This document shows, in pieces, positions 1 through 12,618 of a stretch of 64,000 bases of DNA (position 1 is the stretch's first letter; the number at the start of each line of letters is the position of its first letter). Position numbers and translations under genes: made by a program. Below the pieces are notes generated by a model. The model was not told the DNA's origin. It was given only the letters and a program-made list of their open reading frames with translations, and made no database searches. Location of the stretch: contig NC_135568.1 of assembly GCF_964340395.1 (NCBI RefSeq), positions 7,586,280 through 7,650,279 of the forward strand. Direction: 5' to 3'. This DNA is from Glandiceps talaboti. Its lineage: Eukaryota > Hemichordata > Enteropneusta > Spengelidae.

Positions 1-568
1 AAGTAGATTCAACTGGGCATAGAACAAATGTGAATACATTGTACAAATGAAATTCAATGACTTCTTCGCAGTTTTGTAAGTTGTTGTTTATGATACAACG
101 CAATGTCCTGGTTCTAGGTAACCCTAGCTTCGGGTAACACAACACTCTTTCGTGTGCGTACCGTTTAATTTGACACTGTGTGTAGTTGTTGTCACCCATA
201 GTTTCTGTACCATGTATGTCCGTGACAGTTATCGGTGAACTTCTATGTTTATAGTTGTTTGTCTTCTTATTGACGTTCTCCTACTATAAATCGAAATGTC
301 GTGCAGAATTGGAAAAAAGTTGTCTGTGAATGCATCTTAGGTTGCCTCAGATCTGGGAACAGCTTAACTTGTTGAGCTGGAAGTTCTAAGGATAGAATAC
401 TAAGCTACAATAGTAGTGTTGGCCTATTCAATATTGACTTCCTGTCTTTTTAATTGCGTTGCAAAGGTATCTAGGAAATGACAAGTCGCGACACCACGAA
501 TTAAATGTTCGCAGTTGACGTATGGAGAAGTACTCTGATATCGATAAAGGGGAGGGGTATATACTATG

Positions 569-602
<34 letters not shown>

Positions 603-848
603 GAAGAAGAAGAAGAACAACAACAACAAAAACAAAAACCCACCATATTCTATCAGCGAAACACAACTGTTGCACCAGCCTCGTTCCCATTATATATATA
701 AACATGATAATGTATCAAGCAACCAAAATTGACGTTTATGGCGAGATACATTATATTTGGGATGAATCAAATATAAATATAACTTCATCTAAATATTCAA
801 AGAATTGACACTTTGCTGACCCAATCCTTTCTCTCGTTGTTTCTTCAG
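1..848. other. Gene-free flank with AAC/AAG microsatellite
   Basis: No convincing coding sequence is visible. A trinucleotide run of AAC then AAG and AAC units lies at about 570-636. The last 20 bases before 848 form a pyrimidine-rich tract ending in AG, read as the splice acceptor of the next gene, so an unseen 5' non-coding exon of that gene may lie in or before this stretch. Confidence 0.6.
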
Positions 849-1962
849 AGAACGGATACACTACTACCAAAACATGAAGTTACAACTGTTCGTATTGGTG
901 ACGGTTCTGGCTGTACCGGTGACATCGCGAGAGGCTTCTTACACCATTCCTTGTAACCATGACTGCAACTGTGTTGACTACTTCTGGGTGGATGATGATG
1001 AGGGGGCCTCGGATATTCAGGAAAGTGACGCAAACACGACAAATTTTATACCATTTGGTCGATTCCATATACTAGAAGTAGACTGTCGAAGCCGAAATCT
1101 GAGGGGTGACATTCCACTTGTCTTGGGGAATGCGACACGTCTGATGTTGTCGCATAATAACTTTAGAACCATCCCTGCCAACAGTTTCCGAGATTACTCG
1201 AATGTTGCCGAACTTGACCTGACGTACTGTGGTATTAAAGAAATCCACGAAACAGCTTTTCATGGAATGATGAACATCCGGGTAATATCTCTGACGGGCA
1301 ATGAATTGGTATCACTGCCAGACGGGATTTTCAAGGGACTACCAAACTTGTTTGCTCTATATCTGGACTACAATCATTTTAAGGAATTTCCTCCGCTGAA
1401 GCCTGTGGATTATCTGTCATCTTTACATATGAACTACAACGAACTAGAAAAAGTCTCAGCAGACGTTTTTGCAGATTCAGTACGACTTGTGCGTCTTGGA
1501 TTGTACAGTAACAAACTTACCACCTTCCCAGCATCTCTTGCTAGTTTCTTGCAGGAAAAATCTCCATCAGCCCTTGTAACCATTGGCAACAATCCATGGC
1601 AGTGCGATTGTAACATGCTGGAAATCAAGAAGATCTGGCCAACCCATCCAAGGGTTCTTTTTGATTCCTTCTATTGTGCGACACCTCATCATTTGAAGGA
1701 CCAGAATATGTGGCATATCGCAGAGTCTGAGTTTGTGTGTGGTGTAACAACAGATGATTCGGAGTACAACGAACGCACTCCTACCGTATACACCATGTCA
1801 AACATGGTGGGTGCAGTATTTGGAGCCGCCATATGTGCAGCGGTGTTGACAAGCGTGGTGTGGTTGGTAGTTTTGCGTAGGAAGGCGAAGCACTGCTATA
1901 ACGAAACCAGAGCCAACTCACAAAACTCGTTCGTACAACTAGAAAATAAGGATGAATTTTAA
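849..1962 (+). CDS. LRR transmembrane receptor-like protein
   Basis: The coding sequence is 874-1962 (362 residues) in one exon; a pyrimidine-rich acceptor ends at 848, so an upstream non-coding exon is likely. Visible in the protein: a signal peptide (about 1-18), a cysteine cluster at C27, C31 and C33 like a short LRR N-cap, about six leucine-rich repeats (about 66-235), a C-terminal cap with the N-P-W-x-C-D-C pattern and cysteines C244, C246, C268 and C289, a membrane span (about 311-334) and a basic cytoplasmic tail of about 28 residues without a TIR or other signalling domain. A type I surface protein binding an extracellular ligand is the expected role; the ligand is unknown. Such short LRR receptors occur in innate immunity and in cell adhesion, and the sequence does not decide between them. 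An AATAAA at 2102-2107 is a plausible poly(A) signal. Confidence 0.85.
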
Positions 1963-2101
1963 AGGAACGTGAGCCACATCCTGTTATTAAAATTTGTTTT
2001 AGTTGAAAAAATATACATGTTTTTCTACTTACTGTAATATATTTGATGACGTAATTCATGAGTTCACCCAAAATTGTCAAAAAAATCAACTTATATAGGA
2101 C

Positions 2102-2107
2102 AATAAA
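2102..2107 (+). terminator. Poly(A) signal of the LRR receptor gene
   Basis: Canonical AATAAA 140 bases after the stop codon, followed by a T-rich stretch. Confidence 0.55.
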
Positions 2108-3340
2108 ATATTAAGTTTTATGTAAGTATACATTTTTTTCCTCTTTAACAAATTTCATATAGTATATAAGTATACATGATTTTACTTGACAAAAAAGGTC
2201 AGAAATTGGGGCCCTATAACCAGAGTGCCCGGGTCAGAGTGCTCATATCGTGTGCATCACCAACGTATTTACAATGAGGTAGACGATGGAATACCAACAA
2301 ACAAACAAACCAGCAAAAAACGAAAGAAAACATAGACAATAGGTTGAGGGAGGGTGTCTCTCTCACCGCCCCGTACATGACATCATCAAGAACACCAATC
2401 AAGATGTTGTCGCGGATGACTTAGCCTTGATGTCTCAAGACCAAAACATGAACTATTATCATGTTGAACTTCGGAGCGGAGTTATTGATAGAGATATTGG
2501 ATTGATTTAAATCTGGGGTTCCAAAAAACCGAACAATTTAATCACGTGATATACTACACGTTTAACGCTTTAATAAGTGCAAGATGTGAACTCTATCAAC
2601 ACTTTCATTGATATCACCATGTCAGACAACTATATCCGTGTCACTATGGCGAGTCACCGTTAACTTGTAATCCATGCCTGGTATATGTATCAAATGTGAC
2701 AAAGATGTTGGTCGTTGAAAAGTGTTAACATTTGTAGTATAAGGCAGTCCTTACGAGTCATGATCAGGGGAGACTTTTGCTTGTTTCCATGGTTATTAAC
2801 CTGTCACTATAGTAACGCAGTAATACATTTACTGGAGGCAAGTCGTATGTTGTATATATATATATATATATATTTACACATTATATTAGGAGTACTCTTG
2901 TCAAATTACTTGTCCATGTATTTGTAACACATACCAAATATTCAATTCACTACACGTATTTCTATTTTTTGGTTTGTTGTTGTTTTATACTAAAATATAC
3001 CATATGCGTCGCTTGTTTGATTCTATTTCAGCAAATAATTCACTTTCTTCATACATAAACGGATATAGGTACTACTAACATGATTTGGATGGAATGTAAT
3101 CTCCCGAAGTGCGCCCTCTACTGATATAACTTGCAAGTCTAATTGTTGTTCCGCTATTTAACCAAAAACCTCGAAACACTTTGCCTGGAAATTTTACAAT
3201 CCGTATGTTGTACATTTTGTACCTTTACCCGACTCTATTTAATCAGAAAGTAAAAATGTTGGTGCAAACCCATATACTTCGGTGTACAGTATTTGAATTG
3301 AGTACATTTACGATTTATGTATTAATTCCCAACCAAATGC

Positions 3341-3600
<260 letters not shown>

Positions 3601-3935
3601 GAGAGAAAGGGGTAGGTATAGATAGACAGAAATACACATGCTGACACAGACATTCAGATACAAGCATTTATTTGCAATTTGCATGTTACAGTTACATGTA
3701 CGAATTTAGTAACACGTTATGACTATTCAGTACGATCTCTGAAACAACTATTCGTGCCGCTGAGACTTTTGAACACTCCATATTTCGTTACCATGATTCT
3801 AAGATTGGCGATAAAAAGTCTCCCAATCAAACACACTGATGGCATTATAAATACATGTATCGTTATTAAACATATGTTCGCGAAATGCCTGGAAATGGCA
3901 GAACAGCTACAGGTGTACAGTAGTGGAAAGCTGTA

Positions 3936-4027
3936 ATGTATGTATGTATGTATGTATGTATGTATGTATGTATGTATGTATGTATGTATGTATGTATGTA
4001 TGTATGTATGTATGTATGTATGTATGT
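3936..4027. repeat. (TATG)n microsatellite
   Basis: About 23 near-perfect TATG units; the tyrosine/cysteine/methionine/valine open frames through it are artefacts. Confidence 0.97.
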
Positions 4028-4678
4028 GTTTGTTTGTCTGTGTGTATGTGTTCACGCAATGTAAACTACATATACAGAGTCATGTCAAATCATATTTGTT
4101 CAAAAAAGTATTTAGAAATTATTATAAGTACATTTGATAAAAAAGTGATCAAGTTTAAAGCTCATGATAATACCTGCTATCCTATTCACGATTTTCATGA
4201 CCTATATTCACACATTCCATTGAACTTCAATATGTACCACCCCACCCCCCACGATGGGAGGTGGGGGGCGGTCTTGGTTAGGTAAAAGGGTACAGGTGTA
4301 TCCAAACACAAACGTTACAAAGTCCAAAAACTAGGGATCAAAAATCTACATTTCAATCAGAAACTAAGAATCAAATGTCTACGTTCAGCCAGATAATATA
4401 TCACACAAAAGTCTGAGGATATTGTGAAAATTGGGAACATAGAAACTACCGTTCTCTAAAAGTGGGAACAATTTGAAAATCGGCAACTTGGCGTTGTCCA
4501 AATATGGTCGTAGGTGCATTCATTCTAAGAGGTGGTCAAACCTCGACATAATGCTTAAGAAAAAGTCTACATGTCGTCAAAGGGTGGTGTTTTTTTTTCA
4601 GAATCGTGATACCCATGTATGTACCCTTACAATTTGAATACCCCCGGATACGTATTCGTTGGGATAAAATATTTGTGT

Positions 4679-7600
4679 TCATAAATATTTGTTGAATTCA
4701 TACACGATCGTTGCTCCCTTCGTCGTAGCTTCCTTAGCTAAATCAATGATATCTACTTCAAATCCGTTGACGTATTCCGTTCTCTGCAAAGCTGCTGTAT
4801 GTTTATGGCGATTAGATATCTCAAACAGATCAGGAATCCAGCCATTTTTGGCCACGTCTTTGCCAGGCTGGATTCCAATCAGAAACTGAAACAGCGAGGC
4901 AAATTTAGAACTGAAATCGGTCCAGTGATAGTTCGACTCTAACTTTGTTCGAAGTTTAGTAGCGATGTCGCGCTTATTCTTGATATAGTAAAAACTACAA
5001 ATATTAGATTTTGGATCAAGATTATAATGCTTAATTTGAAATTCTGACATCATGCGATCTAGCAAATTTCGAACTTCAAGGATCACATCAGCTGATCTAC
5101 TAACTCTATCATCTTCCTTCTCTGATTGTGACTGTAAAATAAGAACTTTCCGGTACAAATCTTTTAAGTGATCACAAGGATAAAAAATACTATCAAAGGA
5201 CAATCTCATTTCGTCTATTTTCTCTTTGATGTATTCTGCTGATGAAGGTTCAGCTGTTGTCAAGAAATCTCTATAATCGTTAGACAAAGCATTAGAAACA
5301 CTGGCGCAATCATCAAGCCACGTCTGTTCAAATTTGTCGTAATTTTGAACAGTTTTGAGAATATCGATCAATTTCGAACACCCTTCAAGACTGCAACGCG
5401 ACGCTGCCTGAGCATATTCGCGTCTTGCCCCACAAATATCACCCTTTCCTTCCAAATTGGAACCTTTCATGGTGTGATATTTAACTTTCAACGATACATC
5501 AGTGCTGATGTCGGAATCACGAAAATATGTTAAATATCGACCTGCCTTTTCAACATTGCCGCTTTGTAAACAGAGATCAACAAGTATTTTGGCGATAGAA
5601 TCGTCATTTGATGTTTCGAATGCTTCTTCGTAAAAACGACAGGCTTCGGTAATATCTCCCATTTTGTTGTACACCCACCCAAGCTCGATAAGAGCATCGA
5701 CGTCATTTTCATTTCTGCGCAGATTCAAATTCATCGTCCTTATGATTTGTTCTGCTGCCCTGTGACCACATTGCGAGTTGGCGTTGATGGACAAGGCTTG
5801 TCTGTAAAATCTTATCGCGCTTCTGTCATCCTTTTCAAATTTTCTATAAAACTCGGCGAAATTGAAGTATGCTTCCGCTTTATCATTCTCGATTGCCAAA
5901 TCAATGAGTTGACTATAGATGCTCTTTGCTTGGGACAAATCCCCCAGCAGCGAGTACGCTAGGGCTTTATCACACGACGCTGCGAAATGATTACCTCCAG
6001 AATACTCGATTGCTTTGTCACAACTCTGAATAGATTTATGTAAGAAGCCTGTTGGATTACTTCTACTTTTACCCCTACAATTTTTCTTTGACTGAAAATA
6101 CATTTGTCTAAAGATCAAACCAATTTGGTGATGAATAAAACCTGACCGTGGCTCTCGTTGAAGAGCCCCGTGCAATAAATCTTGCGCTTTATCGAGCTTT
6201 CCGGCCTTCCTATAAAATTGCCCAGACCTCTGTAAAACTACTGTCGAAGTCGGGGACAACTTAAGGGCTGTTTGAAGTTGGAACTCTGCTTCTTCTGGTT
6301 GAGTCAAAGCAATATTATCAGCTAAGAAGACTCTCGCCATTGTATAGTTCCGATCTAGCTTGATGACTCGACGTAACAGAATCTCTTCTTCGCAAGTGGT
6401 TGTCCGACGATTATATCTTGATCGTTGTGTACGCCTGTTGTCAAAACGGTCTTTCCTGCCGACTACAAGTGCTAATCCAAACAACCAATCACAGTTCGTA
6501 GGACATGTTTCTAACGCTTTTTCATACGTTGCGATGCATTCTTCAAACTTCATGGGACCAAAACGAAAAAGAGCGACGGCCCTGTGAGCATTAATATAGG
6601 CACGTTGGTTGTCCGATTTGTCATCGACCATTCTTTCAAGGTCTTTCATGAGTTTTTCTACTTTGTCAAACTCTCCCAGCTCCAAATGCACCCGTGCTTT
6701 ATTAGTGAGAATGACGACCTTGTCACCGAGTGGACCGTCGTTGCGACCAATCTCCATTTCTTTTTGATTGTCCCTCAGTGCCTCTTCAAACCACCTGAGT
6801 GCGCTGGCGTAATTTTTCTTACCCTTCGGTGTGAGTTTGCAAACATACATATAGCCCTTCAGAGTCTTGAATGGTACCGGCAATATGTCTGGAGTATCAT
6901 GTAAATGTCGATCAATCTTGTTCATTTGATTCTGGAAATAATCAAATGTTACATACATACTTTACATGATTTGTGTCGATGGTCGATTTTCCGGTTCCAC
7001 GATGCATTGCGCGAGAGGTTGGCTTTTATGGTGTTACAGTTGGTCTTGTTTTTTTTTTAATGTTTGAAGTAACATTTTTATCAGGAAATGGAAGGAAAGA
7101 CATGTTGGCTTCTTTGATTATGTGTGATTTTATATAACAAAGACTAAACGCCATCAATGATAGAGAGGGGTTTTACGGCTGAACCCAGGTGACAACCCTC
7201 CCTCCCGCTGAGTAGCGTGTGCAAACCCCTCAGCGCGTACACCATACATGCGTTGTATGGAGAGACGCGCAATGCATCTTGGAACCGGCAACAGGTCTAT
7301 TGTGTGTGCATGTCAAACTAATATGTGATATGGATAGTCGACGGTATAATAGGACACACCCCCTATACCAGTCTAATAGTAGGTATGCATCATTGCAATA
7401 CGTACTACCGTGTAGGTATTGCTATTAAAGATGTTTCATTGTGTACTACAGATAAGAGAGCTCGGGAAGATACTAGACTAGAAGCTACCCAGCTTTATCA
7501 ATATGACTTCCAACCCTCTTTATATAAAGTTGGAATGTGTAAAAATAAAATAAAATAAATAAGCAAATACCAATATTTACAAATCGCATGCGCAGTATAG

Positions 7601-8063
7601 ACCGCCCTTTTCCTCGAATATTCTACTGCAAGCCATATTCAGTAATTATTGTGTAACGGAAAGGCATCAATCAGACCCATAATATATACATGATTTCCAT
7701 ACTTCCGTCTTATCGTGTTCTAAAGCGACGTCATGGAAACCATGTTCTCTAAAAGTCACATTCTGAGAGTCACGTTATCTAGACTAAAGTGACATGTACA
7801 TTGAGCCGCGTTTTTGTTAGTCATAATCACCTGATCACGTGGCTGGGGAGTTTATTAATTTACCAGTCACCTAAAATTCATGTTCTTTATTTGACGTCAC
7901 GTTTACCAGAAAAAACATATCTTTGGAAATTGATGTTAAAATCGAAAGTCACGTGATACAAGTCACGTACCTGAAAGTCACATTCAGAATCCTCTTCTAA
8001 ATTCCACGTGAAATGAGATGGATATTCCTTTAATTTATTTCTGTAGAACTCTATCGAGGCCAT
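4679..8063 (-). CDS. IFIT-like TPR protein A
   Basis: Two coding exons on the minus strand: 8063-7971 (31 codons) and 6931-4679, joined in phase 0 at GT (7970-7969) and AG (6933-6932); 781 residues. Exon 1 carries S-H-F-T-W-N-L, matching the R-C-H-F-T-W-E-L start of vertebrate IFITs. Exon 2 holds a TPR array (about residues 40-545) with an H-H-Q-I-G motif at about 298-302, as in human IFIT1. Vertebrate IFITs bind abnormal 5' ends of viral RNA in the cytoplasm; an RNA-sensing role here is inferred. Residues about 612-781 form an extra helical region with E-V-R-N-L-L-D-R, Y-Y-I-K-N, I-Q-P-G, N-G-W-I and N-R-H-K-H (738-742). Gene A is divergent from B-E and combines the KH motif of B and D with the N-G-W of C and E, so it may resemble the ancestral form. 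The start at 8063 is the first ATG before the motif. Confidence 0.9.
7757..7980. promoter_or_regulatory. Cluster of GTCAC / CACGTG / CRE-like motifs
   Basis: In and around intron 1 of gene A there are repeated A-G-T-C-A-C words, two E-boxes CACGTG (7836-7841 and 7950-7955) and a palindromic TGACGTCA at 7892-7899. This is the consensus for CREB/ATF-type factors and, for CACGTG, for bHLH factors. The density in 220 bases is notable, but function is only inferred. Confidence 0.35.
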
Positions 8064-8250
8064 GTTACACAACTACTTCAGAACAATGTAGGTTTGTGCT
8101 AAAATAGACAGTATGTGCACTGTTGATTTTATTGCTTAAAACCAGTTTCCACGTAGATTTAGGTATTCGTGTATCAGTCTGTAAAATTAAAAATAAATGG
8201 CTTAAACTGTTGTCTGTTGCTAGAGGAACATTCTCAGTAAATACCTTTTC

Positions 8251-8251
<1 letters not shown>

Positions 8252-8300
<49 letters not shown>
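8252..8300. repeat. (CA)n microsatellite
   Basis: About 24 CA units immediately upstream of gene A exon 1. Confidence 0.97.
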
Positions 8301-8303
<3 letters not shown>

Positions 8304-10026
8304 TTGTATACATAAGCTTGTGTTTTACACAGAAGACCTGGTACGAGTCGTCGTAACCAACGATTTTCAAAACTGCGACCTGAGACTTCTAGAAATGCGA
8401 TATGCGACTTTCTATGTGCGACCTACTACTTGCCAAACTACAACACACAAGACATGCGAGACTTGACAAACTCCAGTGTGTTTGTGTTGGGGGGGGGGGG
8501 GCTACTCCCTGTTTGACTATACTTACATATGTCACCTTTACGTTTTCTAGCCATTTGGTCTAAAATCAGATGTTTTTTCGAACACAATATTCTACAATTC
8601 GGTCCAATCTACATTGTTTTCGATTTTGCTTGGTCTAAAAGGTTGTCCATTGTCCTTTACCAAACTATAACTGTGCCATTAAATGGCCCCAAAATGTTGC
8701 ATCTTGAGGGGAAAAATACAAGTCGAGTGGAATATACATCTTGCTCTCCACCATTTCCTCCATATGGGACTACTACACTACAAATGTATTTTGTAAAAAT
8801 TTGATGTTCTCAAAACCTGCAATGGTCTAAAATGGGGTATTGTTTTTTGGTCAAATGGGGTCTGGGGTAATGGTTGGCGGTGTTGGCCGCGGATCCCTAC
8901 CAGAGATGGCCATTTTTAGGGGTCTGGGGTTGGCAGTATTGGCCGCACCTCCCTACATATCTAGAACTGGCCTCTGGTATCACCTGCGGGGCTAAACTAC
9001 GACTTCTGAAACTGTGACATGTGACTTCCATTTAAACTGTTGCCTACGATTTCTGACTCCAATATGCGACCCACCAAACTGCAACCTTTTTGTGTACTAT
9101 CAAATACATCATGTGTAATCCCTTTTCAGGATTTCTACATACTTTTTCTGTAAAAATTATGAATATTCACATAACAACTTATACGTCTACACTACCATGA
9201 CTTTAATCATTATCTAGAATTACACTAAAATCGTTTTAATCCCAGCAAACAATATCACAACATATACATTTTGGCAGCTACTAAACTACACAAACAACAT
9301 GGAAAGCAGCAGTCTAACTAAGATTTGAATCTGGAAGGTTTGTCGTTATTTGCGCTGCACATTGCAGTCGCCCACCCACAAATATACTTAGACACAGACA
9401 CCGACACCTACATCAAGCAACCCTACAACGTAACAATATATACGTATCTTTCAGTTTAACACCAAATAAACCAGGAAGGAAACAGGTGTTTTTTTTGTAA
9501 TTCGTCTTACCTGATCAAATCGTTTACGAGGACTTGTTGAACACACCGTAGTATGAACTGCTACATTACTTCAATACTTATGTTTTATCTGCTTTTATAA
9601 CAACGTTAACGTCATGAAGTTGCGCAACCCTAGTTATTTTAACTTCCGGGTCAATATTGATTATCTTCGATTAAGGGAGCCTTCACTACTATACAAGGGA
9701 GAGAGGGTCAGGTGAAATCAGACTCGGGCTGTCGCGTTAAACATGACCCTCTCCCAATTCTGTCGTTTTAAAAAGCGAGCCCACCTCAATTCCCTTTCTT
9801 TCAAATATGACCCTCCCCTGTTATAATATTCAAAACCATTGTTTAAATGCTGCCCGACATGGAAAATGACACTAGTCCCGGAATCAATTGTTTACGGGAC
9901 TTAATCCCACCGCTGCCACCACTTGAAAGTCTTACCGGCATTGGTTATTTCCCACCTGTCACCCCACAGTGAATTTGTGTGAAGGTGTTGGAATCTCATT
10001 GGCTGAGAGCCAGAACATTAACTCCG

Positions 10027-10129
<103 letters not shown>

Positions 10130-10295
10130 CACACTCCCAACATTGTCTAGACCGAGGACAACATGTCCACAACGTTACCTCTAAAATCTTACCCAACTTT
10201 TCCCGTTTTAATCCTGAGAGACCCACTTCTTTCCTCACATCACATCACAACTGACTAGTGGTTCACTGGATAGTTAGCGATTTGATTGAGTATCT

Positions 10296-10323
10296 AAGCC
10301 TAACCCTAACTCTAACCCTAACC
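10296..10323. repeat. Short interstitial telomere-like repeat
   Basis: Four to five tandem CCTAAC-type units (complement of TTAGGG) with two variant bases. The TTAGGG telomere motif is usual for most animals. Confidence 0.6.
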
Positions 10324-11761
10324 GATGTGGCAACAGTGGGATATAGAACCGGTGGTAGCAATGGGATGCAAAAAATCACAAAATAATGGAAACCCAGATA
10401 ATACAAGTCACTTAAGTAAAATATGACCCTACCGTAATCCAATTTTCTGAAATATGGTCCTCCCTCGGGAACCGATTTGTAAAAGGTGATCCTCCCCATT
10501 CCCCTGCCCCCCTCCCCTTGTACTGAATGCTCCCTCACACGACTAATAACTTCACCTCCGTACACGTATAACCCAAAGTCCGATTACCTCGACTGTATAC
10601 GAAATGGGCATGCGCAAGAACACTCGTTCGTTTGATCTGGAGTATTAAAGCTAAAGTGTTCCCAAGTTAGAGATACAAGAAGTACTTTTAATTGTAAGAG
10701 AAGTGTTGATTTTAGTTGACGTAAGTCTTCTAATGAAAATTGTAATGATAATGAAATGATAGTAGAAAAACGTTACACAGTGCTTGATATCAAACCCAGT
10801 ATTAATAATATAAATTTTTTAAAACACATCATGTAGACGATATAACAGACCGTCAGATTAATTCATAAAAAATATGTATGTTTTATTTCTGTACTTTGGC
10901 CACAGGCCTATGGTACGACAAATACGACAAATATAAAAGAATATACAAAGACAGAGGAGATTAATTCATTACTAGAACTGACCAAAATAGAAGAAATTCT
11001 ATGAATTTCAGGTACTCTATATCTACTAGATTTCATAGAATTCAAAATGAAAGTAAGTAACATGTAGTCTCTGTGTTCTGCGTATTTTGGGTTCACTTAC
11101 CTGAAATGACCTTATTTGTTTCCATGGTAGCAGTAATAGATGATACCATAGCGATAGTGTTAATACATAACTATTTTACGAAATAAATGCCTTTCTAATT
11201 TTTAAAAGTTTAATATTTTCTAATTTGTCGGTGGAACTATACCTCATTAGTATGATTTGTACTTGGGTTTGTCCTTATTGGGGTCAATATGCAAATTATC
11301 AGAACCACGTGACAAAGAGATCAACTCGTCTACGTAGAATACATTATAATAATGAATAGGAGTTCCAGGTAATTGAATGTGTTGCTAAGAATACAACCAG
11401 GTAACTACAATGTCATAACAGCTACTCTTGTACGTAATTCGCTTTTTGATAGGGTCAAAATTATTGCATGATTTGCGGATTTTTTTCTTCAAATTATTGA
11501 TTTTTTTATCATTTTGTTGCTAAAAATGCAAGGTTGACGTTTAAAATTGTGTTTATCAATTCATTCAATTTTATCGATTCACACCCCCACCCAGCCGTAA
11601 CATGCCGTGGATTGGTACCGAACGAACACAAGACCTGACGACACACTACAAAAATCAATGATCAACCGAATTCAAAGTATAACAATGCTGACAAACAGAT
11701 AAGTTGATATACAGCATGTCAAATTGAGTACTTCCTGGTATTAATACTATTTTCCAACTAT

Positions 11762-11817
11762 TATTGGCTGAGTACATGCATATAAACCCACACGTCAACG
11801 GACAGCGTTATCAGTAC
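11762..11817 (+). promoter_or_regulatory. Core promoter of IFIT-like gene B
   Basis: An inverted CCAAT box (ATTGG, about 11763-11767), TATAAA at 11781-11786 and an initiator-like TCAGTAC at 11811-11817, 30 bases downstream of the TATA start, which is canonical spacing. No clear interferon-stimulated response element (GAAANNGAAA) was seen in the 150 bases upstream. Confidence 0.55.
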
Positions 11818-11923
11818 ACTGGGCATACCTGTTCCGACTGTGCACAGCTATCCGCAGAGTTGCCTACCTCAATTTTGTCACATTAACGTAGAGTGTCTCA
11901 TACCGAGGGGCCAGAGGAACCAG
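11811..11923 (+). other. Probable 5' non-coding exon of gene B
   Basis: The stretch from the initiator ends at C-A-G followed by GTAAGAG (donor GT at 11924-11925). It would splice to the acceptor AG at 12272-12273, two bases before the coding ATG. Similar pyrimidine-rich acceptors precede the ATG of genes C, D and E, so a non-coding first exon seems to be a family trait. Confidence 0.5.
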
Positions 11924-12274
11924 GTAAGAGTCATTTTGCTTTGAGAATTCATATTGAAAATGTCAAAATCTTAACATTTTTACATCGGTCAACCTGTAAG
12001 ACAGTAACAATGATGATGGGGTATTGTTTCAGGCGTTTGTCACAGAAGTACTGAACGAATGTACATATATTTTCGAAGTGAACAAATAAAACGCTCTTAC
12101 AGATTGGTAACGCACAACTCTATCATAAAACTACAATGTCGCAGCGACACTTATGCGGCGCACGCGTGGCTTGTTTTCCGCCATACTATCATTTGCTGAC
12201 TACAACTCACCGGACAAGAACTTGGAAAAGAGAGAATCAAGGAACGCCATTTTTTTATTTTTTCCCAAAAAAGA

Positions 12275-12423
12275 ATGGCGGATATGGATTCCATTGCGAG
12301 CAGTGTTGGATATGAAGAACGACTAGAAGCATTTCCTTGTCATTTTATGTGGAGATTAGACGACAAGTGTGGTAGAGATTTTAAGGTATATTCAGTTATT
12401 TATTTATTTATTTATTTATTTAC

Positions 12424-12478
<55 letters not shown>

Positions 12479-12569
12479 GTCTGTATGTGTGTATCTGTCT
12501 GTCTGTCTGTTTGTCTGTGTGTCTGTGTGTCTGTGTGCCTGTCTGTCTGTCTGTCTGTGTGTGTGTGTG

Positions 12570-12618
<49 letters not shown>

